The notes: a model not told the origin generated them from the letters alone. A stretch of DNA of 32,446 nt from Puniceicoccaceae bacterium (GCA_007695295.1 REEB01000173.1:1-32446); one strand, 5' to 3'; positions 17,339 through 26,117 are shown, counted from the stretch's first letter. A program made the numbers and translations.

Positions 17339-18127
17339 TCAGTTCTGATAGAGAGGATTGAAAATGCCCTCAATGAGTTGGTCGACCGGCAGGGTCCGAA
17401 CATGCCCGTCCATGAAACCGAGCTTGGTCCGCCCGTCGGTGATGCGGAGCGCTCCGTTGATGGTTTCGTTGGGATCAAATGGGACGACGCGGTTGGGATC
17501 CGCGGTGGCGACGCCGCTCCAGACGCCGGACCACTGGCTGTAGTGCACTCCCGGGCCATTGCCCATCCAGAAGGTTCCGGCACCCGGGCCCATGGTGTCG
17601 GCGGCCAAGACCTGGCCGGCCGGTTCACGGTGGTTGTTGACATTGGCAAATCGCATTAAGTGGCGGTGTTCAGGAGATTGGAGCCGGTTCCCGCCGCCGG
17701 AGCCCATATAGCTGGTGAAGGCCTGGAGGTAGGCGAAGTGGTTGGTGCTGTTCTCCGGCCTGTTGCGGTTGGAGGGATCGAGGAATACGGTGGATATACC
17801 GCCCGCAGGCACCGGCTGGCTGAGGTCTCGATTATTGAGGTAGTTGGTCAGCACGGCCCATTGACTGAGGCCAGTGGGCAGACCGTTCTGATGCCAATGA
17901 CCATCGCCCATAAGCCAGCCATTGTTGTCGGCGGCGTAGTTGAGGTTGACCATGGTGGTCTGGCGCAGATTGCTCAAGCCTTGGGACCAGCGCGCGCTTT
18001 CGCGGACTTTGCTGACCACGGGGATGAGGATGGCGGCAAGGATGCCGATAATGGCGATGACCGTCAGGAGTTCAATCAGGGTGAAAGCGGACCGTGCCGG
18101 ACCTTTTGGAAAGGCTTGGGGTTTCAT
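17339..18127 (-). CDS. Type II secretion/pseudopilin-like protein with prepilin N-terminus
   Basis: A 262-residue protein from the ATG at 18125-18127; the frame is open further upstream but lacks sense. The type III signal is a short basic leader, then AFTLIELLTVIAIIGILAAI, with the Glu at +5 of the mature protein and a single hydrophobic helix. The residue before the predicted cleavage is Ala rather than the near-invariant Gly. The C-terminal domain ends with LGFMDGHVRTLPVDQL, the DG-H-type tail of the pseudopilin-like families abundant in Planctomycetes, Lentisphaerae and Verrucomicrobia (H-X9-DG / DUF1559 relatives). Such proteins are thought to be surface or periplasmic; their role is unknown. 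It is monocistronic with its own terminator at 17252-17286. Confidence 0.88.
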   Translation of the reverse strand: MKPQAFPKGPARSAFTLIELLTVIAIIGILAAILIPVVSKVRESARWSQGLSNLRQTTMVNLNYAADNNGWLMGDGHWHQNGLPTGLSQWAVLTNYLNNRDLSQPVPAGGISTVFLDPSNRNRPENSTNHFAYLQAFTSYMGSGGGNRLQSPEHRHLMRFANVNNHREPAGQVLAADTMGPGAGTFWMGNGPGVHYSQWSGVWSGVATADPNRVVPFDPNETINGALRITDGRTKLGFMDGHVRTLPVDQLIEGIFNPLYQN

Positions 18128-18270
18128 AGGGTAAAAAGCAGGTTGGGTATGGGTGGGTATGGGTGGGATGACGAACCGCTGGGTCGCGGTGAAACGCTCC
18201 GCCAGCATGGCCCCATACGCAGGTGGCTAAAGTCAGCGCCTCCCCGCAGTTCGTGCATCCAGACCCATTT

Positions 18271-18282
18271 ATTTGATCAAAT
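18271..18282. promoter_or_regulatory. 12-bp palindrome upstream of the GNAT operon
   Basis: ATTTGATCAAAT is a perfect palindrome in the divergent gap between the pseudopilin (starts 18127) and the first GNAT gene (starts 18350). It may be an operator. It contains TTGATCAA but lacks the four-base spacer of an FNR/DNR site. Confidence 0.3.
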
Positions 18283-18349
18283 CGATCCGTGGTGGCGGTT
18301 GTTTTCGGAGTGACTCCACCGCGGCACCGTGTTTGACCCTTGGCACCCC

Positions 18350-18916
18350 ATGACTGCCCTGAAGCGTTTGCGTGACACCACCATCGAACCGACCCACTAC
18401 CGCGGCATCCTTCAACTCCTGCAGGCGACTTGGCCGTCGCAGGAGTTCAACTTGGAAAACGCGCTGCAGGCGTTTTTGGAGGAGCGGACCGTCCGCCGGA
18501 GCGTGCCCGACTTTCAGCGCCGCAGGCGTTACATCATCATGACCGACGACCGGGTGGCGGCCCATGCCATCACGTTTCCGCGCACCATCCTGACCACCGG
18601 CGGTCCTGTCGAAGTCACCGCCCTCGCGGGGGTCTGCGTTGCCCCGGACCTGCGCGGTGGCGGCCTGGGCAGGCAAGTGGTCGCCGCCGCCTTTGCCGAT
18701 CAGCCGGAGACCGGGACTGCGATCTGCCTATTTCAGACCGGAGTGCCCGGCTTCTACCGCAGGCTGGGCGCCACCGAGGTCCACAACACCTTCATCAACG
18801 GCCGACATCCCGAAGGCTCCATCGCCAACCCTTGGTGGGACGAGTGGGTCATGGTATTCCCCGCGGACGGTCCCTGGCCGGCCGGAAGGATTGATCTCAA
18901 CGGACCGGCTTGGTGA
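18350..18916 (+). CDS. GNAT-family N-acetyltransferase
   Basis: A 188-residue GNAT fold protein that should transfer acetyl from acetyl-CoA to an unknown amine. Motif A, the pyrophosphate-binding loop, is seen in VCVAPDLRGGGLGRQVVAAAF (R-G-G-G-L-G), preceded by a beta strand, EVTALAGV. Motif B-like FYRRLGATEV comes near the end. The start is the ATG at 18350; a GTG at 18329 is in frame. It opens a plus-strand run with the membrane/helical-repeat protein, a cupin and a second GNAT. The gap to the next gene is 72 nt. Confidence 0.82.
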   Translation: MTALKRLRDTTIEPTHYRGILQLLQATWPSQEFNLENALQAFLEERTVRRSVPDFQRRRRYIIMTDDRVAAHAITFPRTILTTGGPVEVTALAGVCVAPDLRGGGLGRQVVAAAFADQPETGTAICLFQTGVPGFYRRLGATEVHNTFINGRHPEGSIANPWWDEWVMVFPADGPWPAGRIDLNGPAW

Positions 18917-18988
18917 GACTTCCCTTGCTCTGACCTTTTCGAGGAGCCTTTCCAAGGCCCGACTGAACCAACCATTGAACAACTCTTC

Positions 18989-21079
18989 ATGCCGTCACCT
19001 TCCCTGAAAGTCCCCTCCGAATGGACACCGGCTTTTGTCCGCGACGAACTCGCGGCCGGCAAGCGTGCCGTGGTTTATCCTTACGCGGTGGGCAGTATCG
19101 TGAGTGCCCGCATCCGAGAGTCCAGCGTGCGCCTCATCGAGCCGCGGCAGGCTCTGGCGGCCGCGCTGCCCTACGTGCTCCTGAGCCTGGCGGCTGGCTG
19201 GTGGGCCCTCCCCCGGGGGCCCTACTACACCGGGCGGGCCCTTTACGGCTGCCTGCGGGGCGGGCGTGATGTCACTCATGAGTTGGCCGGGGTCGTGGGT
19301 TTGGTCCAGCCGAGCCCCGCGGACCGGGCCGGTCTCCGCACCGGGACCGCCGCTTTTCTCGCCGTCACGACGGTGATCCTTGCATTTGCCATCCCGCTTG
19401 CCACGGTCCTTGTCTGGCGCTCCGGACAGGCCAAGTGGCACTTTGTCGGCGGCGCACCCCAGACCTATGTCATCGAAGTTGCGGGTGAGAGCCATCGTCT
19501 GGGTGAAGGAATGAAGGCCCGGCGATCCCTCGGGAACCGGGCCCAAACCATCACCGCTCATCTGCCCACCGGATCTGAAACCTTCACCCTCTCCCCGGAC
19601 ATCCCCCTCTGGCGTTTTCTCTGGAAACCACCGCAAATCATCATCAATCCCGACCGCATGGCCATGCTCGTCATCGAGGAGGCCGCTTACCTGGACGAGG
19701 ATCCCTTCGACGAAGGGCGCGACGAGTACACCATCCTCGATGCCTTCGCCGGGCGCAGGCTTCACCTCGTGCCGCCCACCGATGTCAGCTTCGATGCGTT
19801 TCCCGACGACATCGCGGTCCGCCCTTGGGAGCGGGCTACCCGCACCCGTGTCCGCCAAGAGTGGATCGTCAGCCTCCACCAGCGTATTGAAACACTGGGC
19901 ACAATCGGAAAAACCGAGGACCGCATCCGGCTGTTGCGGGCTTACGGCGATTACAATCCGGAAGATGCCCAGCCCCGCCACCTCGCCTCCACCCTGCTGA
20001 CACTTGAGGACGCCCTCCGGGTCTACGAGCCCATGATCGGGCACCGCCCGCTCCTCCTGGGCTGGCACCAATCCTATCAGAACCTGCTCCTGCAACTCGA
20101 ACCCCCGGCCCGACTCCAGGATTTCTATTTCCGTCTCCTTTCCGAAGAAGGCGAGGATCCCGCCCTCCTCTACCTGGCGAGCCGCATCACTACGGACATC
20201 GGAAGAGCCCTCGATCAGGTGCGGCGTGCCAGCACGGGCCAGCACGGTGACTTTCCCGGCTGGTTTCGTCGTGCGGAGCTGGCCCTGCTCTCCGGACACC
20301 CTGCGGAAGCACTCGATGCCGCCGGGCGCGTGCTCGCGGCTCGGCCGGAGCACTTTTCGGCCCGCCGGATCCAACGGCTGGCCCGGGCCCAAAGCGACGA
20401 CGTGGCGACATGGCTGCGGGAGATCCGATCCGCCCGACAGGCGACGCCCGCCGACCTGAGGCTGTTTACCGATGAACTCTTTGCCCTCAGGCAACTCGGG
20501 CGCGCTGGAGAGGGCATGGAGCTCGTCGGTCCTTTTGCGCGGATCGTGAACGAGACGATCGGGCCTCCGGGCAGCCCCAGCATCATCGCCGAGGCACGTG
20601 CCAAGGCCGCCTACTATGCACGCGACTGGAACGTCTACCGGTCGGTCCTGCGGACCGGCGACAACGATCTAAACGCATTCCAGCTCGCTCTGATCGACGG
20701 CCGCCATGGGGAGGCGCTGCGGCTGGCAGGGCAGTCCCGCGGCCAGACGGTGCAGGCACTGCTCATCGTTGCTCTTGCCGCCGGCCTCCAAGGGCAAACC
20801 GACCTCGCCAGGGAGGCCGTCGAAACGGCGGCCGCTGCGCGTCCCTTCGAGTTTCGCGGCCAGTATCTGATCTCCAATTACATGGCGGATCCATCGGACG
20901 AAAACGCCGAGGCCATGGTGCGGTTTCCCTTTGCCCTCGAATACCGTTCCCTCGTGTTGGCCGCTCTCGCCGTCCACCCCGGCATCCATCGGCAGCGTTT
21001 TCTCCCGCAGGCCGCCCGCACCAATTTGGATCCGGATTTCCCCCACCACTACATCGAGGGGCTCGCCGCCAATCCATGA
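18989..21079 (+). CDS. Membrane-anchored helical-repeat (TPR-like) protein, unknown function
   Basis: A 696-residue protein not matched to a named family. After about 50 soluble residues there are two hydrophobic helices (about 58-77, ALPYVLLSLAAGWWALP; and 121-146, FLAVTTVILAFAIPLATVLVW). A beta-rich segment follows (YVIEVAGESHRLGEGM; TITAHLPTGSETFTLSPDIP), then from about residue 300 a long array of amphipathic helical pairs typical of TPR or Sel1-like solenoids, with Ala-rich helices such as AELALLSGHPAEALDAAGRVLAARPEHFSARR. That suggests a cytoplasmic or periplasmic scaffold tethered to the membrane. Its stop overlaps the cupin start (ATGA at 21076-21079), indicating coupled translation and perhaps a shared task. 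No enzyme motif was seen. Confidence 0.7.
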   Translation: MPSPSLKVPSEWTPAFVRDELAAGKRAVVYPYAVGSIVSARIRESSVRLIEPRQALAAALPYVLLSLAAGWWALPRGPYYTGRALYGCLRGGRDVTHELAGVVGLVQPSPADRAGLRTGTAAFLAVTTVILAFAIPLATVLVWRSGQAKWHFVGGAPQTYVIEVAGESHRLGEGMKARRSLGNRAQTITAHLPTGSETFTLSPDIPLWRFLWKPPQIIINPDRMAMLVIEEAAYLDEDPFDEGRDEYTILDAFAGRRLHLVPPTDVSFDAFPDDIAVRPWERATRTRVRQEWIVSLHQRIETLGTIGKTEDRIRLLRAYGDYNPEDAQPRHLASTLLTLEDALRVYEPMIGHRPLLLGWHQSYQNLLLQLEPPARLQDFYFRLLSEEGEDPALLYLASRITTDIGRALDQVRRASTGQHGDFPGWFRRAELALLSGHPAEALDAAGRVLAARPEHFSARRIQRLARAQSDDVATWLREIRSARQATPADLRLFTDELFALRQLGRAGEGMELVGPFARIVNETIGPPGSPSIIAEARAKAAYYARDWNVYRSVLRTGDNDLNAFQLALIDGRHGEALRLAGQSRGQTVQALLIVALAAGLQGQTDLAREAVETAAAARPFEFRGQYLISNYMADPSDENAEAMVRFPFALEYRSLVLAALAVHPGIHRQRFLPQAARTNLDPDFPHHYIEGLAANP

Positions 21080-21555
21080 AGATCGTCAACACCGACACTA
21101 TTCCGGAAGAGTCCCACTCCTCACCCAAGGGAAAATTCGCCTGCTCATGGCGCGGCGTTTCGATCGCCCTCGGCAGCGAGGAAGCGACTTCCGACGCGCG
21201 CAAACGCCATCCCTTCGATGTCGAAATCGCCCGTATCCCCCCGGGCAAATGCAACTATCCCTTCCACTCCCACAGCGCACAGTGGGAATTCTATCATGTG
21301 CTCGTCGGCACCGGACGCGTGCGTCACGCCGAGGGAGAGTCGCCCATCGGCCCCGGAGACGCCTTTGTCTTCAGTCCGGGGGAGGCTCACCAGCTCATCA
21401 ACGACGGGAACGAGGATTTGGTCGTCTATGTCATCGCGGACAATCCGGTCGGCGAGTCCTGCCACTATCCGGACAGCGGCAAGTGGCTGGTTCGCTCTCC
21501 CGAGGCCCGGATTCTCCGCTCGGAAAACCTGGCCTACTACGACGGCGAGGAATGA
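21076..21555 (+). CDS. Cupin-domain protein
   Basis: A 159-residue single-domain cupin. The metal site is visible in HSHSAQWEFYHVLVGTGRVRH (the HxH...E...G first motif) and in PGDAFVFSPGEAHQLINDG (second motif with its His). Such proteins bind Mn/Fe/Zn and act as sugar isomerases, dioxygenases or ligand sensors; this one resembles the small stand-alone type with unknown substrate. Its ATG overlaps the upstream TGA by 4 nt, and the next GNAT begins 19 nt after its stop, so the three genes are almost certainly one operon. Confidence 0.88.
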   Translation: MKIVNTDTIPEESHSSPKGKFACSWRGVSIALGSEEATSDARKRHPFDVEIARIPPGKCNYPFHSHSAQWEFYHVLVGTGRVRHAEGESPIGPGDAFVFSPGEAHQLINDGNEDLVVYVIADNPVGESCHYPDSGKWLVRSPEARILRSENLAYYDGEE

Positions 21556-21574
21556 GCGACGGCTTTCTCCCCCG

Positions 21575-22462
21575 ATGAACGAGAGGACCAAACTGCGGTG
21601 CGGCTGCCGGGATAATCGGGACGCGGTCTCCGCCCTGCTGGACTTTGTCCCGGCGGTTTTCGAGGGCCTCTCTTTCCGGCCTTGGGTGGAAGCCGGGTAT
21701 TGGGATTCCACCTACGACTGCTGCTCCTTTTTCCATGGTTCACGGATGATCGCCAATGTCGGCTGGTCCCGGCTGGAGGTCCGCCTCGATGGCCGGAGCT
21801 GGAAAGCGGTGCAGTTCGGCACCGTGGGCACCCTGCCGGAGTTTCGCCGGCAAGGCCTGGCGGCCCGGCTAATGCGGCATGTGCTCGACCACCATTGCGA
21901 GGGGACGGATTTCCGGTTTCTCTTCGCCAATCCCTCCGTCTTGGAATTTTACCCCCGCTTCGGCTTCCGCCGGGTCGCGGAAACCGCCTTCACCGCCTGC
22001 ATCGAAGGCCCAACCGTTCCGGATCCATCCTGGCGACAACTGGATGTCGCCCATGCCACCGACCGCCGTCTGCTTGAGGACCTGCTCCGGTCGCGAAAGC
22101 CAGTCAGCGAGCGCTGTGCGGTCGCAAACGGTGCCGCGATCCACCTTTGGCATGCGGTCATCCTGCATGGTGGCAATCTCTGGTGGCACGAAAGCCATCG
22201 CACTTTGCTGGTAGCCGACCGCTCCGCCGGGGAAGGGCCGTTGGACGTGTTCGACGTGATCAGTCGCGAAGCTGTCGACGGAGCCGAGGTGTTGCGGGGC
22301 TTCCTGCCCTCCGCCGACCGCCCGGTGCGGTTTCACTTCGTCCCGGATCAACTGGGGCTCGCCTGGACGAAATCGCCCGATCCGGATTCACTGCTCTTCA
22401 TCGACGGAAATTTCCCGCTCGAAGGCAAAGCCTTCCGCATTCCCGAACTCGCCCGCACCTGA
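21575..22462 (+). CDS. GNAT-family acetyltransferase, two-domain (Eis-like layout)
   Basis: A 295-residue protein from the ATG at 21575. The first half is a GNAT domain with FGTVGTLPEFRRQGLAARLMRHV (R-x-x-G-L-A acetyl-CoA loop) and FYPRFGFRRVAETAF. The second half is a different alpha/beta domain of about 130 residues, a layout seen in Eis-like acetyltransferases, though the SCP2-like tail is not assured. The acceptor is unknown. Its last 75 bases overlap the convergent YdjM-like gene on the opposite strand, so both C-termini are encoded by the same DNA. It is last in the GNAT/helical-repeat/cupin operon. Confidence 0.8.
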   Translation: MNERTKLRCGCRDNRDAVSALLDFVPAVFEGLSFRPWVEAGYWDSTYDCCSFFHGSRMIANVGWSRLEVRLDGRSWKAVQFGTVGTLPEFRRQGLAARLMRHVLDHHCEGTDFRFLFANPSVLEFYPRFGFRRVAETAFTACIEGPTVPDPSWRQLDVAHATDRRLLEDLLRSRKPVSERCAVANGAAIHLWHAVILHGGNLWWHESHRTLLVADRSAGEGPLDVFDVISREAVDGAEVLRGFLPSADRPVRFHFVPDQLGLAWTKSPDPDSLLFIDGNFPLEGKAFRIPELART

Positions 22463-23485
22463 GGTCTCCTCCGGCAGGGCGGCCGGATCCCGCCCCAGCA
22501 TCATGTGGCGGAAAAGCGCCATCATAGTGTCATCGATTTCCCGATACATGGTGTAGTCAACATGCGCGTCGGGCCGGTCGCGGTCGACGGTGATGGTCCA
22601 GAGCGGGCGGATGCTGTTGGGGATGCGCGAATACCGGAGATCGCCGAGCACATCGGGATCGCCGTCGACCAGGTAAACCAGCCCGTGGGAGAAAATCCGG
22701 AAGCGCTCGACCCCCCGGTAAGCGTCCAACCCCGGCTCCAGTCCGGCGAAGAGCACCGCCTCGTCCGGGATCGGCACCTGTTGGCCGGGGTAGACGACCG
22801 CCCGGCTGAACCAGCCAACGCGGACCGCATCGACATGGTAGTGATTTTCCGTCTCGTAGATGGTACGAAAAAGAAAATTGCTGAAGACCGCCGGCTTTGC
22901 TTCCAGGCGGAGCACCGTATGCCCGCGATCCTCGGCCAGCAGCGCCGCCGTGGCTTCCGCCCTCTCCCTTTGGATGACTCCAAGAAGTAGATACACCACG
23001 GCCCAGGCGACGCCCCAAACTGCCGCGGAGCGGCGTTGCCGCCACCAAGAAACGAGGCAGAAAACGATCAACGGAAGGGTATAGAGCGGATCAATGATGG
23101 CCACATTGCTCCAGGCCACCCGGGTGTCGCTGAAGGGCCACCACAGCACTGTGCCATAGCTGGTACAGGCATCGAGCAGGCCATGCGGCAGGATTCCGAG
23201 AAAGGCGAAGAGCCAGATCCGGGCGAAGCTGAGCCCGCGCCGGAAAAGCGGCCAGGCCACGACCGCACAAAGCAGTGCCAGCACCGGCGCGAAAGCCAGG
23301 GAGTGCGTGAAGTGGCGGTGAAACTCAAGGTAGAGGAGGGGATTGGTCTCCGAGCGGATGAAGGCGTCGAGATCCGGCGACATGCCGGCCAGACCGCCGA
23401 TGAGCGCAGCCCGCCCGAGATCGGCCCGATGGGCCGCTGACTGCGCGACAAGTGCTCCCGTGACCGCATGGCTGAGTGGATCCAT
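22388..23485 (-). CDS. YdjM-like inner-membrane metal-dependent hydrolase
   Basis: A 365-residue membrane protein. It starts at the ATG at 23483-23485, giving the family's typical N-terminus MDPLSHAVTGALVAQ. Conserved metal-type residues follow: SPDLDAFI, FHRHFTHSL and PHGLLDACTSYGT. There are about five membrane helices to residue 180, then a soluble C-terminal domain of about 180 residues (beta-rich, IYETENHYHVDAV). The family (PF04307) is annotated as an inner-membrane putative hydrolase, some members being LexA-controlled; the reaction is not known. An in-frame extension upstream to 23599 lacks sense as protein. It overlaps the GNAT gene tail-to-tail by 75 bp. Confidence 0.85.
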   Translation of the reverse strand: MDPLSHAVTGALVAQSAAHRADLGRAALIGGLAGMSPDLDAFIRSETNPLLYLEFHRHFTHSLAFAPVLALLCAVVAWPLFRRGLSFARIWLFAFLGILPHGLLDACTSYGTVLWWPFSDTRVAWSNVAIIDPLYTLPLIVFCLVSWWRQRRSAAVWGVAWAVVYLLLGVIQRERAEATAALLAEDRGHTVLRLEAKPAVFSNFLFRTIYETENHYHVDAVRVGWFSRAVVYPGQQVPIPDEAVLFAGLEPGLDAYRGVERFRIFSHGLVYLVDGDPDVLGDLRYSRIPNSIRPLWTITVDRDRPDAHVDYTMYREIDDTMMALFRHMMLGRDPAALPEETSGAGEFGNAEGFAFEREISVDEEQ

Positions 23486-23558
23486 GAAGGCAGTAAACGG
23501 CCCCACGCGAACTCCGCAACCCACAGGTGCGGGCTGCTTCAACCACCGCTGCTGGGAG

Positions 23559-23610
23559 GTTCCCGGCTGGCGGTATTCCTGCCGCCCACGGGGGCACACC
23601 AGCCGGGAAC
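23559..23610. repeat. 52-bp inverted repeat upstream of the YdjM-like gene
   Basis: GTTCCCGGCTGG (23559-23570) is the exact reverse complement of CCAGCCGGGAAC (23599-23610), and flanking GGAG/CTCC extends the stem with one bulged base. It lies between the start of the YdjM-like gene and the end of the GH31 gene, both on the minus strand. The form could be a terminator without a U-tract for GH31, or a dispersed palindromic repeat. Confidence 0.6.
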
Positions 23611-23667
23611 TCCGGCCGAAGCGGAGGACTGGTGAAAGGCTGGTCGGTATCCGCTATGTAAATACGA

Positions 23668-25995
23668 TCAAGGATGAAGCTCGATCTTCATCCCGGAACT
23701 TCCCTCCGCGGGAGCAAGGACCACGCCCCCGTCGCCTTCCTGCGCGGACCCGCCTTCGACCCGGGCCACCGATGGGATACCCACCAGCTCCAGCCTCCAG
23801 TCCGCACGGTCCGAAGGGTTGGCCTCGACTTCCAGTACCCGTCCACGGCGGTGCACGCGCAGCCGCAGCCCGTCTTCGCCCGTCAGGGTGGGCACGATGC
23901 GTTCGGTGCTCTGTCCCTCCGCCAGCTCATAAAGCCGGAAGCGCACGTCTTGAGAAAATGCGTAGTCCGGCCGGTCTTCACATGTTCCCATGGGCAGGAG
24001 GGTGCCGGGGCGCACGAACAGGGGGAGACTGAGAAAGTCGTGGCGATCGCGCCGCCAGCGGCCTCCGTCCACCGTTTCACCGGTCAGGAGGTGCGTCCAT
24101 CGACCTTCCGGCAGGTAGAAATCGCACTCTCCGCCGGATGAAAGCACCGGGGCGACGAGGAGGGCATCCCCGAGTAGGTACTGCCGATCGAGGGTGTCAC
24201 AGGCCGGATCGCCCGGAAACTCCAGAACCATGGCCCGCATCATCGGCAGGCCCTCGCGGTGGGCTTGAACCGCGCTGCCATAGAGGTAGGGCATGAGGCG
24301 GCACTTCAGCCGGGTGAAGAAACGGAGGACATCGCAGGCCTCGTCGTCGTAGTTCCACGGCACCCGATAGGATGAACTGCCATGCAACCGGCTGTGCGAA
24401 GAGAGCAAACCGAAGGCGATCCACCGTTTGTAGATGTCCGCCCGGGGCAGGCCCTCGAATCCTCCGATGTCATGGCTCCAATAGCCGAATCCGCAGAGGC
24501 TGAGGGAAAGCCCGCCGCGCAGGCTTTCGGCCATGGATTCGTAGGTCGAGTCACAGTCGCCTCCCCAGTGGACGGGAAACCGCTGGCCTGAGGTGGTCGC
24601 GGAGCGGGCGAAAACGACCGCCTCTCCCCGGCCCCGCTCCTCTTCCAGCAGTTCGAAAACCGTCTCATTGTAGAGTACGGAGTAGTAGTTGTGCATTCGA
24701 TACGGATCCGATCCATCATGCCAGGCCACGTCGGTGGGGATGCGCTCGCCGAAGTCGGTCTTGTAACAGTCCACCCCCATCCGCAGCAGCCGGCGGAGGT
24801 GGCCTTGGTACCATTCGCGGGCCCGGGGATTGGTGAAGTCGACGATTCCCATGCCGGGCTGCCACTGGTTGGTCTGCCAGACCGAGCCGTCCGTCCGGCG
24901 GAGCAGGAAGCCGCCCGCTTTCCCCTCCTCGAAGAGCGGAGAACGTTGGCCGATGTAGGGATTGATCCAGAGGCAGACCCGCAGGCCGCGGTCGTGCAGC
25001 CGCCGGAGCAGACCCGCGGGATCCGGAAAGACACGCGGATCCCACTCGAAGTCGCACCAGTTGAACTCCCGCATCCAGAAGCAGTCGAAGTGAAAGACAT
25101 GCAGGGGGAGTTGACGCTGTTTCATCCCGTCGATGAAGGACATGACCGTCTCTTCATTGTAGTTGGTGGTGAAGGACGTGGTCAGCCAGAGCCCGAAGGA
25201 CCACGCCGGCGGCAGGGCGGGACGTCCGGTCAGGCGGGTCAGGCGGCGGAGCACATCCTTGGGTTCAGGCCCGAGGAAAACGAAATACTCCAGCCGTTCA
25301 CCGGGCAGGCTGAACTGGACCCGGGAGACCTTTTCCGAAGCGACTTCGAAACTGACCGGCCCGGTGTCGTTGACGAGGACCCCGTAACCGCGGTTGGTGA
25401 GGTAGAAAGGAACCGCCTTGTAGGCTTGGTCGCAGCCGGTGCCGCCGTCCTTGTTCCAGGTCTCCACAACTTGGCCGTTCTTGACCAGGGCGGTGAAGCG
25501 CTCGCCCAAGCCGTAAACCGCCTCCCCCACCCCGAGACTGAGCTGCTCATGGATGAAACGCCCCGCCTCCCGATGCTCGATCAAGCCCATGCCGCGGAAG
25601 CCGCTGCGGGTCAGCATCCGCCCTACATGAAGGAAGGCCACTTCCCAGTTTTTCCGTGAGAACCTTACCGTGAGTTCTCCCGAGGTGAGGGTGGCCGCAT
25701 CGGCGGAATCGGCGATTTCGACCGGTGTTGTATCCAGATTTTGGAGCGGAATGCGGGGCTGTGTTTCCGGACCTCCGGTATAGTGCTCGATCCGGACGCC
25801 AATCACGCCCTCGCAAGGCGAGAACAGCCGGATCGTAAGGAGGGGTCCCTGCAGGGTGTCGCCACGATGGCGAATCGGGCGGGTCGGAGCATGCACCACA
25901 AGGGCATCGCCTTCGCGGGTAATGTCGTGCACCTCGGCGGGATAGTGGGCGGTTACATCCGGCTGGTGCATCCAGTTGCCATCGGTGAATTTCAT
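23668..25995 (-). CDS. yicI: GH31 alpha-xylosidase (YicI/XylS type)
   Basis: A 775-residue cytoplasmic glycosidase that releases alpha-linked xylose from xyloglucan oligosaccharides such as isoprimeverose. The N-terminal beta-sandwich is followed by the (beta/alpha)8 barrel. The nucleophile is D414 in KTDFGERIPTD (412-422), a string matching E. coli YicI, and the acid/base is D480 in HWGGDCDSTYESMAESLRGG. Other barrel motifs are HVFHFDCFWM and LCLWINPYIGQRSPLFEEG-like RVCLWINPYIGQ. C-terminal beta domains follow (PLFVRPGTLLPMG). The length is normal for the family. The start at 25995 (MKFTDGNW) is set by homology; no Shine-Dalgarno is seen, and upstream DNA is full of hairpins. No partner transporter is adjacent. 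Confidence 0.93.
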   Translation of the reverse strand: MKFTDGNWMHQPDVTAHYPAEVHDITREGDALVVHAPTRPIRHRGDTLQGPLLTIRLFSPCEGVIGVRIEHYTGGPETQPRIPLQNLDTTPVEIADSADAATLTSGELTVRFSRKNWEVAFLHVGRMLTRSGFRGMGLIEHREAGRFIHEQLSLGVGEAVYGLGERFTALVKNGQVVETWNKDGGTGCDQAYKAVPFYLTNRGYGVLVNDTGPVSFEVASEKVSRVQFSLPGERLEYFVFLGPEPKDVLRRLTRLTGRPALPPAWSFGLWLTTSFTTNYNEETVMSFIDGMKQRQLPLHVFHFDCFWMREFNWCDFEWDPRVFPDPAGLLRRLHDRGLRVCLWINPYIGQRSPLFEEGKAGGFLLRRTDGSVWQTNQWQPGMGIVDFTNPRAREWYQGHLRRLLRMGVDCYKTDFGERIPTDVAWHDGSDPYRMHNYYSVLYNETVFELLEEERGRGEAVVFARSATTSGQRFPVHWGGDCDSTYESMAESLRGGLSLSLCGFGYWSHDIGGFEGLPRADIYKRWIAFGLLSSHSRLHGSSSYRVPWNYDDEACDVLRFFTRLKCRLMPYLYGSAVQAHREGLPMMRAMVLEFPGDPACDTLDRQYLLGDALLVAPVLSSGGECDFYLPEGRWTHLLTGETVDGGRWRRDRHDFLSLPLFVRPGTLLPMGTCEDRPDYAFSQDVRFRLYELAEGQSTERIVPTLTGEDGLRLRVHRRGRVLEVEANPSDRADWRLELVGIPSVARVEGGSAQEGDGGVVLAPAEGSSGMKIELHP

Positions 25996-26018
25996 GAAGT
26001 TGGGGGGGTGATGAGCAA

Positions 26019-26117
26019 GGGAGGCAGACCTCCCACAGGAGGACAACCCAAGCCCGCGTTTACCCGTAAAGAGGAGGTGGCGCCAGCCTGCATTGCGCGG
26101 AAACCTTCCTGGCGCAA
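26019..26117 (-). promoter_or_regulatory. Structured 5' leader of the GH31 gene
   Basis: Four short stem-loops sit 24-122 nt upstream of the GH31 ATG. GGGAGG/CCTCCC (26019-26034) and CCTCC/GGAGG (26029-26042) share the middle CCTCC strand, so only one can form at a time. TTTAC/GTAAA (26059-26070) and TTGCGC/GCGCAA (26093-26117) follow. Alternative pairing could act as a switch or attenuator; no known riboswitch was recognised. Confidence 0.35.

Noticed and set aside
18271-18282. FNR box in ATTTGATCAAAT
   Set aside because: The two half-sites abut with no four-base spacer, unlike the true site at 28493-28506.
18995-20494. 499-residue minus-strand ORF opposite the membrane solenoid gene
   Set aside because: Gly/Glu-rich shadow; the plus-strand frame has membrane helices, helical repeats and stop/start coupling to the cupin.
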